Shown in pieces: positions 37,610 to 46,006 of a stretch of 64,000 bases of DNA. How positions within the stretch are numbered: position 1 is the stretch's first letter; every line of letters begins with the position of its first letter. A program made the position numbers and the translations under genes. The DNA comes from Campylobacter sp. CN_NE2 (lineage in GTDB: Bacteria > Campylobacterota > Campylobacteria > Campylobacterales > Campylobacteraceae), in contig NZ_CP115608.1 of assembly GCF_027797465.1 (NCBI RefSeq), forward strand, positions 930,001-994,000. The letters run 5' to 3'. Under the pieces are notes generated by a model, which did no database searches, was not told the DNA's origin, and worked only from the letters and a program-made list of their open reading frames with translations.

Positions 37610-39058
37610 TTAGACTAAAATAAGTTCAAATTCGACCGGTTTTTGCAGTTTTTTTATACTTTCTTGCACCATCAACGAGCCGTTTGTGCCGTGAATTTTA
37701 AGTGCGTGGTTGCTAAATTCAAATTTAAGTTTTTCAAATGCCAAATTATCCAAAATTTTGGCAACTTCAAGCATAAAACTAAGCCAAATAACAACGCTTT
37801 TGTGTGGCAGTAAATTTTTAAATTTCGCAAATTCATCATCGAATTCATTTTTGCCGTGCAATTTTATAACACAGGCTATCAAAACCTTTTGCTCGTGCGA
37901 AAAGCCGTAGTTTAGGGCATTTAGCACAAAATACGCCGAATTATTATGCATAGCATAAAATCCAAGTTTCTCGCCCAAAGTACAGAGCTTTGCCGAATTT
38001 ATTAAAATAGACAGATATTTTTCATCAAGCCCGTGCCAAAATGATAATTTATCAAAAATTTCCTTTGCAAATTTGGCCAAATTTGAGCGATTTTTCACGC
38101 TAAATCTATCTTGCAAACTTTTTAGACTTACATTAAAATTTTCCGGTAATCTTGCGTTTTTACCTAAAATCGAAGTCAAAAACACGCCCTCTCGCACACC
38201 TACGCCGCTTGTAATGACGCTTTTTGCTTCTATTTTTTCGGCAACTTTTTTGAAAATAAAAGCACCTTCTCTAATCGTATCAAATCGCTCTTTTTTTATG
38301 CCAAATTTACCTAAATTGCTCTGTTTTGCATTTATGATTTTGCTTATAAATTCTTCGTAATCTTTCAATTCATACGAAAAGTTATGCACGATTTTAAGCG
38401 GATATTTTTGCAAACTCATAATCGAATTTGAAATCGCACGCAAACTCCCGCCAATGGCGATTAGATTATCGCTTTTAAAACTATTTGGAATTTGATTTAA
38501 CGCTTCATCAACGAATTCTTTGGCTTTTTTTATATTGTCTTTATCAAAAAACAGCTCTTTTAAACGCACGGTGCCAAGATTTAGCGAGATTTTTTCGACC
38601 ACTTTTTTATTTTGGATTCTAGCTAGTTCAGTCGAGCCGCCGCCTATATCAACGCAAAGTCCGCTTTTAAAATCGCTTAGTAAATTCAGCGCCGCAATCC
38701 CGCCAAGATGAGCTTCCGTGTCGCCGTCAATCCGTCTAATATTAAATCCGTGAGTTTTTTTAACTAAATTTATAAATTCATTTGAATTTGGAGCGTCTCT
38801 TAAAGCCGAAGTTCCCACGCAAAGAACTCTATTTGCGCCGTAAGATTTGATGATTTTTTTAAATTCGCCAAAAGCATTTAGGCACTTTTGCATAGCGTTA
38901 TTTTGGATAAATCCACCATTTTCGTAAGCGCCCTCGCCTAGTCTTACCTTGATTTTATGTTCTGCTACGATAAAAAAGCCGTATCTGCTTGTGCGTTCAA
39001 AAACTGCTAAACGCATTGAATTTGAACCAAGATCGATAACGGCAACTCTTTTTGGCAT
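37610..39058 (-). CDS. ppx: Ppx/GppA-family phosphatase
   Basis: A 482-residue member of the ASKHA family that hydrolyses polyphosphate and/or the pentaphosphate alarmone pppGpp. The two phosphate loops are present: VIDLGSNSMRLAV at about 7-19 and CVDIGGGSTELARI near 137-150. A C-terminal HD-like region extends to the end, so it is the long form. Substrate preference (ppx or gppA) cannot be told from motifs. Its ATG overlaps the ferredoxin stop by one base. The same pair is adjacent in C. jejuni as I recall it. Confidence 0.88.
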   Translation of the reverse strand: MPKRVAVIDLGSNSMRLAVFERTSRYGFFIVAEHKIKVRLGEGAYENGGFIQNNAMQKCLNAFGEFKKIIKSYGANRVLCVGTSALRDAPNSNEFINLVKKTHGFNIRRIDGDTEAHLGGIAALNLLSDFKSGLCVDIGGGSTELARIQNKKVVEKISLNLGTVRLKELFFDKDNIKKAKEFVDEALNQIPNSFKSDNLIAIGGSLRAISNSIMSLQKYPLKIVHNFSYELKDYEEFISKIINAKQSNLGKFGIKKERFDTIREGAFIFKKVAEKIEAKSVITSGVGVREGVFLTSILGKNARLPENFNVSLKSLQDRFSVKNRSNLAKFAKEIFDKLSFWHGLDEKYLSILINSAKLCTLGEKLGFYAMHNNSAYFVLNALNYGFSHEQKVLIACVIKLHGKNEFDDEFAKFKNLLPHKSVVIWLSFMLEVAKILDNLAFEKLKFEFSNHALKIHGTNGSLMVQESIKKLQKPVEFELILV

Positions 39059-39306
39059 TACATATCCGAAATGTGGTTATATTTGAATTTTAGCTCTTCA
39101 AGGGTTTCGATATTATCAGGGTCTGCAACTATGCACTCGACAGGGCAAACCACGATACAGGCAGGTTCAGAATAATCATTTACACACTCGCAACAACGAT
39201 CAGGATCAATCATATAAATCGGATCGTCTTCGAAAATCGCTCCGTCAGGACACTCTTCACGACAAGCGTCGCAACAGATACAATCTTTGGTTATCATTAA
39301 AGCCAT
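39058..39306 (-). CDS. fdxB: YfhL-type 2[4Fe-4S] ferredoxin
   Basis: An 82-residue ferredoxin with two cubane clusters. The first motif is C9xxC12xxC15xxxC19P. The second, C38xxC41x8C50xxxC54P, has the enlarged eight-residue gap typical of the alvin/YfhL type, which has unusually low redox potentials. In C. jejuni FdxB I recall links to CO2-dependent or oxidoreductase functions, but no partner is encoded next to it here. Confidence 0.9.
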   Translation of the reverse strand: MALMITKDCICCDACREECPDGAIFEDDPIYMIDPDRCCECVNDYSEPACIVVCPVECIVADPDNIETLEELKFKYNHISDM

Positions 39307-39466
39307 TAAAATACCTTTGTATAAAAAATAATCGCATTTATACTATATAAAAACTTTGAAAACTTTTAAATTTGCGATATTTTAATGATTTTTTTCAATT
39401 TTTATATACTTTTTTTTATATGATGAATAAAAAATCATAGAAATTTTTATTTAAAGAGCTTTAAAT

Positions 39467-40735
39467 TTATATCGGAAGTATAAAAGTCGAAATAACGCCT
39501 TTTTTATCATCGGTTCTATTTTGCAAGGAAATCTTAGCGCCCATTGCACTTGCGGCATTTTTAGCTAAAAATAGCCCCAGCCCTGCTCCGCTTTTATTTC
39601 CAAAGCGTTTAAACGGCGCAAAATAATCTATTTTTTCATCTATCTCTTCGCCTTGGTTTAGAACCTCAACTACTAAATTTTGCTCAATTATTTTGCTTCG
39701 TATCTCTATAACTGAATTTGGCTCGGCAAATTTAATGGCATTTTGAACAAAATTTTGGATAACATGCAAAAATAAATTTGGCTGAATCAATACAAAAAGC
39801 TCTTTTGGCGATAAATTTATCGAAATGTCTTTATTATCGGTTCTGGCTAGAATTTTAAAATTCAAACAAAGCTCGTTTATATAATTTATTATATCGATAT
39901 TTTCAGGCTCTTCAAACTGAGCTCCTTCTTGGCGACCGATTTGTAGGATAGAGCTTATCATTTTATTCATACTATCGATTTCTGCATTATTTAAACGCAA
40001 AGCTTCGATATATCTGTCGCTTTCTCGCTCTTTTATGAGTGTTACTTCATTTTTTGTTTTCATCACAGCCAAAGGAGTTTTTAGCTCGTGCGCAACTCCG
40101 ATAAATAGCTCTTTTTGATACAGCATAAATGTTTGAATTCGTTCAATCAAACGATTTATGCTATTTGAAAGCGGCTTAAATTCATCAGGAATTTCTCTCT
40201 CGCCGATTGGGCGAAGAAAATTTTCATTTAGCTTTGAAAGTCGGTGACTTATCATCTTTATCGGCATTAAAAGCATTCTTGATAAAAACATTGCATAAAA
40301 AATTATCAAAAATATCATCGTGGCATTTACAATTATAATATCGATTAAAATTTGCTTGACAATCTCATTATAAATGGTCGTATCTTTTTTGATACTAATA
40401 AATTTGCCGCTTCTATAAGGATAATGAAGCGTTAAAAAAGTCTTTGCGTTTTCTTCACTTTGGCGAAATTTCGGTTTGCTTAGACTTTCGCCGTTTTCTA
40501 TTTTTATATAAGAATCGCGCATAAAATTTGCATAATACACGGATAAATTTTGAGTTGTCAAATTATCTGTTTTTGCGATAGTTTCGGCTACACGCACCAT
40601 GCTTTGAACCGAACTTTCAAAAATAGTAATTTTAATGTAGTGGTAAAGCATACCCGAAAAAATAAGAATTAGCATCGCCGAAGCAGATGCTAATTGGATT
40701 ACAAATCTAGTCCTTAGGCTTTTTTGGGAAAGCAA
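39467..40735 (-). CDS. Sensor histidine kinase paired with CosR
   Basis: A 422-residue membrane kinase. Two transmembrane helices (about 12-34 and 130-150) enclose a periplasmic sensor domain of about 95 residues. HAMP-like and dimerisation regions follow, with the phospho-accepting H216 in GVAHELKTPLAV. The ATPase domain has N (FVQNAIKFAEP) and G (GLGLFLAKNAA) boxes. The start is a TTG inside cosR, a 22-base overlap, with no clear ribosome site; a later ATG at residue 21 would remove part of helix 1. As I recall, CosR in C. jejuni lacks such a partner. Confidence 0.87.
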   Translation of the reverse strand: MLSQKSLRTRFVIQLASASAMLILIFSGMLYHYIKITIFESSVQSMVRVAETIAKTDNLTTQNLSVYYANFMRDSYIKIENGESLSKPKFRQSEENAKTFLTLHYPYRSGKFISIKKDTTIYNEIVKQILIDIIIVNATMIFLIIFYAMFLSRMLLMPIKMISHRLSKLNENFLRPIGEREIPDEFKPLSNSINRLIERIQTFMLYQKELFIGVAHELKTPLAVMKTKNEVTLIKERESDRYIEALRLNNAEIDSMNKMISSILQIGRQEGAQFEEPENIDIINYINELCLNFKILARTDNKDISINLSPKELFVLIQPNLFLHVIQNFVQNAIKFAEPNSVIEIRSKIIEQNLVVEVLNQGEEIDEKIDYFAPFKRFGNKSGAGLGLFLAKNAASAMGAKISLQNRTDDKKGVISTFILPI

Positions 40736-41385
40736 AATCTATATCCGCGTCGTCTAACTGTTTCGATTGTAGAAATATTCAGCGGTTTATCCATTTTTTG
40801 GCGAATTTGATTGATTGCAACCTCGATTACATTCGGAGTTACAAGTTCTGGTTCTTCCCAAATAGCATCAAGCAGTTGTTCTTTGCTAACGATTTGATCT
40901 GAGTGTCTAGCTAAATGAGTTAGCACTTCAAAAGGCTTACCTTTTAGCTCGATTTCTTGATTTTTATAAGTGATTTTTTCTTCATCTGGGTCGATAGTAA
41001 GATCGTCGATTTTGATAACATTTGTTCCGCCAAAGCGAAGTCTAGCTTCAAGTCTTGCAACTAAAATGTCAAAATCAAAAGGTTTTTTGATATAGTCATC
41101 GGCTCCTGCTTTTAGTGCTTTGATTTCGCTTTCTTTGTCATCTTTTGCAGAAATAACCACAACCGAAGTTCTAGGAGATTTTTGTTTGATTAAATTTATA
41201 AGCTCCAACCCACTTCCATCAGGCAACATCCAATCAGTCAAAACCAAATCATAATTTCTTATGCCGATATAATACTCAGCGTCTTTAAAGCTCTCTGAAT
41301 TATCGGTTTGATAACCAAATTCGCCAAGTCCTTCGGCGATTGTTTTATTTAGCGTAACTTCGTCTTCAACTATCAAAATTCGCAT
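40714..41385 (-). CDS. cosR: OmpR-type response regulator CosR
   Basis: A 223-residue regulator with a receiver (1-115) and a winged-helix DNA-binding domain (about 125-218). The C-terminal half, from IKGKPFEV-like to ETVRRRGYRFCFPKK, is almost as I recall for CosR of C. jejuni and HsrA of Helicobacter, essential regulators of oxidative stress genes. The receiver has E7/D8, D51 in VLTDWMLPDGSG, a T/S at the switch position and K105-like KKPFDFD. D51 is a normal phosphorylation site. The kinase gene overlaps its end. Confidence 0.93.
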   Translation of the reverse strand: MRILIVEDEVTLNKTIAEGLGEFGYQTDNSESFKDAEYYIGIRNYDLVLTDWMLPDGSGLELINLIKQKSPRTSVVVISAKDDKESEIKALKAGADDYIKKPFDFDILVARLEARLRFGGTNVIKIDDLTIDPDEEKITYKNQEIELKGKPFEVLTHLARHSDQIVSKEQLLDAIWEEPELVTPNVIEVAINQIRQKMDKPLNISTIETVRRRGYRFCFPKKA

Positions 41386-41416
41386 TTATTTTTCCTTAAA
41401 GTAAAATTTTGCGTGA

Positions 41417-41422
41417 ATTGTA
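41417..41422 (-). promoter_or_regulatory. Probable -10 box of cosR
   Basis: TACAAT on the minus strand, about 32 bases before the cosR ATG. AAGGAAAA lies between it and the start. Confidence 0.45.
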
Positions 41423-41462
41423 GCATAATTTAAGCTTAAATTCAAGGAAATTTAAAAAAAAT

Positions 41463-41777
41463 TTAATAAATCGTTTCTAACTCAACGCCAACGACGGCAT
41501 TTGGGAGTATTTTAGGCTTTAAAATTTTCATATAAAAATATTTTAGAGTTGGAAATTTTTCTTTAAATTTGACTTTGCAAAAATTTAAAGCATCTTCAAT
41601 CAACTCAAATTTTTGCTCTTTGAAAATTTTTTCAAGTTCGGCGCAGATTTTAGCATAATCAATAAATTCATCGGCTTCAAATTTAGCGCAAATTCGCACA
41701 AGTTGTGGCAAATTTCGCTCAAAATCCAAAATTCCGATAATACACTCAAACTCCAAATTTTCAATCAAAATTCTCAT
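41463..41777 (-). CDS. folB: Dihydroneopterin aldolase-like protein FolB
   Basis: A 104-residue T-fold protein of the FolB family (folate synthesis: 7,8-dihydroneopterin to hydroxymethyl-dihydropterin). The N-terminal ENLEFECIIGILDFERNLPQ matches the family, with a reduced C-terminal region. It overlaps plsY by four bases and precedes cosR, as in C. jejuni. The catalytic lysine is not obvious at this level, so activity is inferred. Confidence 0.8.
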   Translation of the reverse strand: MRILIENLEFECIIGILDFERNLPQLVRICAKFEADEFIDYAKICAELEKIFKEQKFELIEDALNFCKVKFKEKFPTLKYFYMKILKPKILPNAVVGVELETIY

Positions 41778-42427
41778 ATAACTCTCTTCTCTTCGCCTTT
41801 GATTAAACGCACGATATTTGGAATATGCTTATAAATAATGATAAAGATTATTATAAAAACAGGCGCGTGAGTGTTGATATGTGGCATTTGTGGGTGAATT
41901 ATATACATCGCAATCACAAGTGCGATTATAGCGATAAATGAAGCCACGCTTGAAATTTTAATCGTCTTTCCGCTTATAAACCATGCGATAACGGCAATTA
42001 GCAATTCAAGCGGTATAAAAATCGCCAAAACTCCTGCCGCAGTTGCCACGCCTTTTCCGCCCTCAAAGCCCAAATACGGCGAAAAACAATGCCCCAAAAC
42101 GGCAAAAACAGCCATCGCCCAAAGCACATTTGGATCAAATCCTAAAAATTTAGCTATCAAAATCGGCACGACGCCTTTTAAAACATCGCAAACTATCGTT
42201 AAAATCGCAAGTTTTTTCGCCTTTTTTGGATTTTGTTCTTTTAAGACCCTTAAAACATTTGTAGCGCCGATACTACCGCTTCCGCTTTCTTTGATATTTA
42301 CACCTGCAAGGTATTTGCCTATCAAAAGTCCGCTTGGAATCGCCCCTATAAGATAAGCCGTCAAATAGCACCAAACATTATGGCTTAAAAAAATGTTTTT
42401 TAATATCGTAAATAGCGTAATTTCCAT
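41774..42427 (-). CDS. plsY: Glycerol-3-phosphate acyltransferase PlsY
   Basis: A 217-residue inner-membrane enzyme that acylates glycerol-3-phosphate with acyl-phosphate. The three cytoplasmic motifs are visible: SGSIGATNVLR, the GGKGVATAAG loop and the late NIVRLIKGEE segment. About five membrane helices are present. It is the first gene of a plsY-folB pair with its own TATAAT upstream. Confidence 0.93.
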   Translation of the reverse strand: MEITLFTILKNIFLSHNVWCYLTAYLIGAIPSGLLIGKYLAGVNIKESGSGSIGATNVLRVLKEQNPKKAKKLAILTIVCDVLKGVVPILIAKFLGFDPNVLWAMAVFAVLGHCFSPYLGFEGGKGVATAAGVLAIFIPLELLIAVIAWFISGKTIKISSVASFIAIIALVIAMYIIHPQMPHINTHAPVFIIIFIIIYKHIPNIVRLIKGEEKRVI

Positions 42428-42453
42428 TTTTTCCCTTTAAATTTAAAAGCGAG

Positions 42454-42459
42454 ATTATA
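42454..42459 (-). promoter_or_regulatory. Probable -10 box of plsY-folB
   Basis: TATAAT in GATATAATC on the minus strand, about 30 bases before the plsY start, in the short gap after the HerA-like gene. Confidence 0.55.
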
Positions 42460-42471
42460 TCCCAAATTCGC

Positions 42472-44757
42472 TTAACCTTTCCATACCAAAACGATTTTTT
42501 CGTTAAAAATATCTGTTTTTTTAGGCGCGATCTCTTTTTCGTCGATTTTCACACTTTTGACATCATATTGTTCTTTTAAATTTGCGATTTCATCTTCGCA
42601 TTTTTGCGTCATTTCATCAAGTTCATTTAGCAAAATTTGCAAATTTTCTTCTGCATTTTTGACCTGATTTCGCTCAGTTAGAACCCTACCTGCACTTTTT
42701 GCAGCGGTTACTGTTTTACCGATTTTTGTGGCTGCGCTACTGCGAGAGCCAAAAAGTCCGCCAAGCACAGCCGAACCGATACTCATAAGCGTATCGATGC
42801 CCTTGCTCGTAACATCGCTTTTTTCTTTGGCTACTCTTTCTTCTGCTCTGCGAATTTGCGTTTCAAGTCTGCCTTTTTGCGTGTTAAAGCGTTCTAAAAT
42901 TTTCTCACTTTGCTCTTCTAAAATCTCATTTGTTTTATCACTCAAACGCACGAAAAATTCTTCCTTACTTTCGCCGAAATTTGAAGTTATGCCAAATGCA
43001 CAATACCCAGTCATCTTTTCATTTCTATAAATAAATTCTTTCAAATCTCGCTCATAGTTTTTGAAATTTTTAGCCCCTGCTATAAAGCTTGGCAACTCGC
43101 TAAATTTAAGTCCGTCTTTTGGCTTGTCGCTTAAATTTCGCAAAATCTCACTACTTGCGTCGTCCCAATTAATCTCTTTTGCATTATACAAATCAAACAA
43201 AAGCCCGATTTCTTTGGTAAATTCGCCGTTTTTATCTGCAAATTTTACGCTTGCAGTAGCATAAAGATATGGGCTTACTTCATCACCGCCACTTAAATCA
43301 TAAAATTCAGGAATTTCTGAGTTTATCACAGGTTTTACAGAGTTTGAACTTGCGTGAGTTTTTGGCGAATTTTGCTCCAAATTTGACTTTTTATCTTTCA
43401 TCAAAAGCGAAATTTGATCATTACTAAGCGGTCCTTTTAGATAACTAAGCGCAAATCTCGTTCCTATCACACTTAGCTTGTCTTCGTTGATATTTTTAAC
43501 CAAAAATTTTCGTTTGCCTAAATTTGATATAAGCTCATTTATTTCAGCCTTGTCTAAATTTGCATCAACGCCAGTTAGTCCTGAAATCACTCGCTCTTTA
43601 TCTTGCGCTGTTTGAAGGCGTCCGATAAACCATGTGCCGATGTTTGAAAGACCTTTATAGTCCAAATCCACAGGGTTTTGCGTAGATAAAACGCAGCCCA
43701 AACCAAAAGCACGAGCCTGTTTAAGAAGTGTGAGCATCGGGTTTTTTGACGGCGGATTGCCTGTCGGCGGGAAAAAGCCGTAAATCTCGTCCATATACAA
43801 AATCGCCCTTAGTGAGCTAGTCCCCGTGGTCGTTCGCATCCAGTTTATTATCTCATTTAGCAAAAGTGTTACAAAAAACATTCTCTCGCTATCATTTAAA
43901 TGCGAAATCGTAAAGACATTGCATTTTGCCTTGCCGTCCTTGTCAAAAAGCATTTTGCCGATTTGCAATTTTTCGCCTTGTAGCCACTGCGAAAATGACG
44001 CACTTGCGATTAGTGCGTTTATTTTCATAGCTAAATTCATGCGTTTATCGCTTGGGAAAAACGAATTTACATCAAAAACGCCGATTTTTTCAAACGGCGG
44101 ATTTGCGATTTGCGTTATGAGCTCAGCGATACTTACGCCTTTTGAGTTTTTAAAATTTGTCAAAAAAATTGTTTGGATTAGCAAACTCTCAGGCGAGTTC
44201 ATATCATCAGTTTTTAGCCCTACAAGCGACATAACGGCACTTGTGATTGATAAAATATAATTATTTAGGGCTTCATCATCTAAATCCCGTGGTGCTTCAA
44301 AATCGCTAAGCAAACTCACACCAAGCCCTGCGCTACTTTTTGGCGTGTAAATTCGCACTTCGGCACTTTCTTTAAAAAGTTTTACACGATCCAAATCTTG
44401 GTAAGAATTTTCAATTCCTTCACGCCACGAATTTGCAGTCGCACCAGCAAATTCGCTCACGCTTTGACCTTTGTTTGCTGCTTCATCTGGGTCAATGAAG
44501 GGCTCAAAATCGCTTGGTTGCATATTTGGAAAACTTAGAGCCAAATTTGTCAAATCGCCCTTTGGGTCGATGATGATTGAAGGGATATTGTCGATACAAG
44601 CTTCTTCTAAAAGCGTTACGCCAAGACCTGTTTTACCGCTTCCTGTCATTCCTATGATAAGTGCGTGGGTTGTTAGATCTTTGTTTTTATACAAATATGG
44701 CTCATCGCCCTCAGTGCCTAGATAAAATACTTTTAGATTTTCTTGTAGAGTTTTCAT
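42472..44757 (-). CDS. HerA-like / DUF853 P-loop ATPase
   Basis: A 761-residue ATPase of the YjgR/DUF853 family, related to the HerA-FtsK hexameric translocases. The Walker A motif GMTGSGKT is at 36-43, Walker B is in ILYMDEIYGF, and an arginine-containing IGTWFIGRLQTAQDKERV follows. The last third is a charged coiled coil (about 600-740) with a glycine-rich segment, LGGLFGSR. The family's function is not known; nucleic-acid or protein translocation is inferred. It is a single-gene unit with a TATAAT upstream, divergent from the MetF-like gene. Confidence 0.87.
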   Translation of the reverse strand: MKTLQENLKVFYLGTEGDEPYLYKNKDLTTHALIIGMTGSGKTGLGVTLLEEACIDNIPSIIIDPKGDLTNLALSFPNMQPSDFEPFIDPDEAANKGQSVSEFAGATANSWREGIENSYQDLDRVKLFKESAEVRIYTPKSSAGLGVSLLSDFEAPRDLDDEALNNYILSITSAVMSLVGLKTDDMNSPESLLIQTIFLTNFKNSKGVSIAELITQIANPPFEKIGVFDVNSFFPSDKRMNLAMKINALIASASFSQWLQGEKLQIGKMLFDKDGKAKCNVFTISHLNDSERMFFVTLLLNEIINWMRTTTGTSSLRAILYMDEIYGFFPPTGNPPSKNPMLTLLKQARAFGLGCVLSTQNPVDLDYKGLSNIGTWFIGRLQTAQDKERVISGLTGVDANLDKAEINELISNLGKRKFLVKNINEDKLSVIGTRFALSYLKGPLSNDQISLLMKDKKSNLEQNSPKTHASSNSVKPVINSEIPEFYDLSGGDEVSPYLYATASVKFADKNGEFTKEIGLLFDLYNAKEINWDDASSEILRNLSDKPKDGLKFSELPSFIAGAKNFKNYERDLKEFIYRNEKMTGYCAFGITSNFGESKEEFFVRLSDKTNEILEEQSEKILERFNTQKGRLETQIRRAEERVAKEKSDVTSKGIDTLMSIGSAVLGGLFGSRSSAATKIGKTVTAAKSAGRVLTERNQVKNAEENLQILLNELDEMTQKCEDEIANLKEQYDVKSVKIDEKEIAPKKTDIFNEKIVLVWKG

Positions 44758-44791
44758 GGTTTTTCCTTAAATTCGCAAATTCAAACTTGTA

Positions 44792-44797
44792 ATTATA
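44792..44797 (-). promoter_or_regulatory. Probable -10 box of the HerA-like gene
   Basis: TATAAT on the minus strand, about 35 bases before the ATG at 44757, in the divergent intergenic region. Confidence 0.55.
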
Positions 44798-44856
44798 ACA
44801 TTTCGTAATTTAATTTTAAATTTGATAGAATTGCCAAAAATTTTTTGGGAATTTTT

Positions 44857-45768
44857 ATGTTAAAAGAGAAAATAAAAGCGAATAAAAGCGGAATTTTACT
44901 TTACGGAATCGTTCCGCCAAAAGCGAATTTAAGCACTAACGAAATAGAGCGAATTTCGCAAATTCATAAAAACCGCATTGAGAATTTAGGCATTGACGGG
45001 GTTGTGATTTATGATTTACAAGATGAAAGTGCTAGAACCGGCGAGAAACGGACATTTGAATTTATAAAAACGCTTGATCCACAAATTTATTATGAAGATT
45101 ATTTAAAAACTAGCGTTGATAGCGTTATTTACAGGGCTGTGGGAAAATACAGCAAAGATGAATTAAAACAAATTTTATCAAATTCCGGTGCGAATTTAAG
45201 CGTTTTTGTAGGTGCTAGTTCAAAAAATCAAGAAATTTCTACACCGCTAAATGAAGCGTATAAAATCAAAAATGAGTTTGCTCCGAATTTGATTTTAGGT
45301 GGAATTTGCATACCCGAACGCCATGAGAAAAAACAAAACGAGCATTTAAAAGTAGCTCAAAAAAGTATCGCAGGGTGCGAATTTTTCATATCTCAGGCAG
45401 TTTATAACGCTGAAAATGCTAAAAATTTTATAGATGATTATGCAAAACTTAATGCAAAAAAAGTGCCGATAATCTTTACTTTTACACCGTGCGGAAGTCT
45501 AAAAACGCTTGAATTTATGAAATGGCTTGGCATTTCGGTGCCGTCATTTTTGGAAAATCGACTTAAAAACAGCGTTGATATTTTGCAAAGCTCGGTTGCG
45601 TTGTGCGCTGAAATGTTTGATTTTTTATATAAATACGCCCTTGCAAAAGGCGTAAGTGTGGGCGCAAATGTCGAAAGTGTTAGCACTAGAAAAGTCGAAA
45701 TCGAAGCTTCACTACAACTTTTAAAAAATATTAAAAAAATCATCGAAAAAAAGGAAAACGGGATTTAA
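44857..45768 (+). CDS. MetF-like (methylenetetrahydrofolate reductase superfamily) protein
   Basis: 303 residues with the TIM-barrel pattern of the MTHFR superfamily. GIDGVVIYDLQDE occupies the early strand, then LILGGICIPERHE, which parallels the GGxxYPExH segment of MetF, and CEFFISQAVYNAENA, which parallels the F(I/F)TQ segment. It lacks clear conservation elsewhere, so it may not be the methionine-pathway MetF. The start is the ATG at 44857, after TGGGAA; a TTG four codons earlier is less likely. The function is inferred from fold only. Confidence 0.65.
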   Translation: MLKEKIKANKSGILLYGIVPPKANLSTNEIERISQIHKNRIENLGIDGVVIYDLQDESARTGEKRTFEFIKTLDPQIYYEDYLKTSVDSVIYRAVGKYSKDELKQILSNSGANLSVFVGASSKNQEISTPLNEAYKIKNEFAPNLILGGICIPERHEKKQNEHLKVAQKSIAGCEFFISQAVYNAENAKNFIDDYAKLNAKKVPIIFTFTPCGSLKTLEFMKWLGISVPSFLENRLKNSVDILQSSVALCAEMFDFLYKYALAKGVSVGANVESVSTRKVEIEASLQLLKNIKKIIEKKENGI

Positions 45769-45849
45769 AATTTGCCAAACTGCCACGACAACGATATTTT
45801 CTCACATAGTGTATGGCGGAGTAAATTTGTAAATTTGTTTAATTTTATA

Positions 45850-45976
45850 AAAATATTCAAGACGAAATAAGCGTAGTAATTTAAAAAATTTTGTGGTTTT
45901 AAAGGCGCGCACTTTGTCGTGCGTAACTGCAAAAACCACAAAATTTTTTAATTTAATCCGTCAAGTTCGGGGAATT
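45850..45976 (-). repeat. Intergenic structured repeat, family A copy 3
   Basis: 127 bp in the opposite orientation to copies 1 and 2. The ends match (AATTCCCC.GAACTTGACGG and CGTCTTGAATATTTT), and the core loop GACAAA is kept. The arms are unrelated to those of the other copies: a perfect 20-bp inverted repeat at 45881-45900 and 45932-45951, rich in A/T with a CCACA block. The inner stem is GCGCAC / GTGCGT. It lies between the convergent MetF-like and polA genes. Confidence 0.82.
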
Positions 45977-45980
45977 AAAA

Positions 45981-46000
45981 GCTAGGCTAAGTTCAATTTC
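45981..46000 (-). repeat. Family B end fragment joined to family A copy 3
   Basis: On the minus strand this reads GAAATTGAACTTAGCCTAGC, matching the first 20 bases of family B with one or two changes. It is followed after four bases by the AATTCCCC start of family A copy 3. Only the B end is present. It overlaps no gene but lies seven bases before the polA stop codon. Confidence 0.6.
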
Positions 46001-46006
46001 CTAAAT

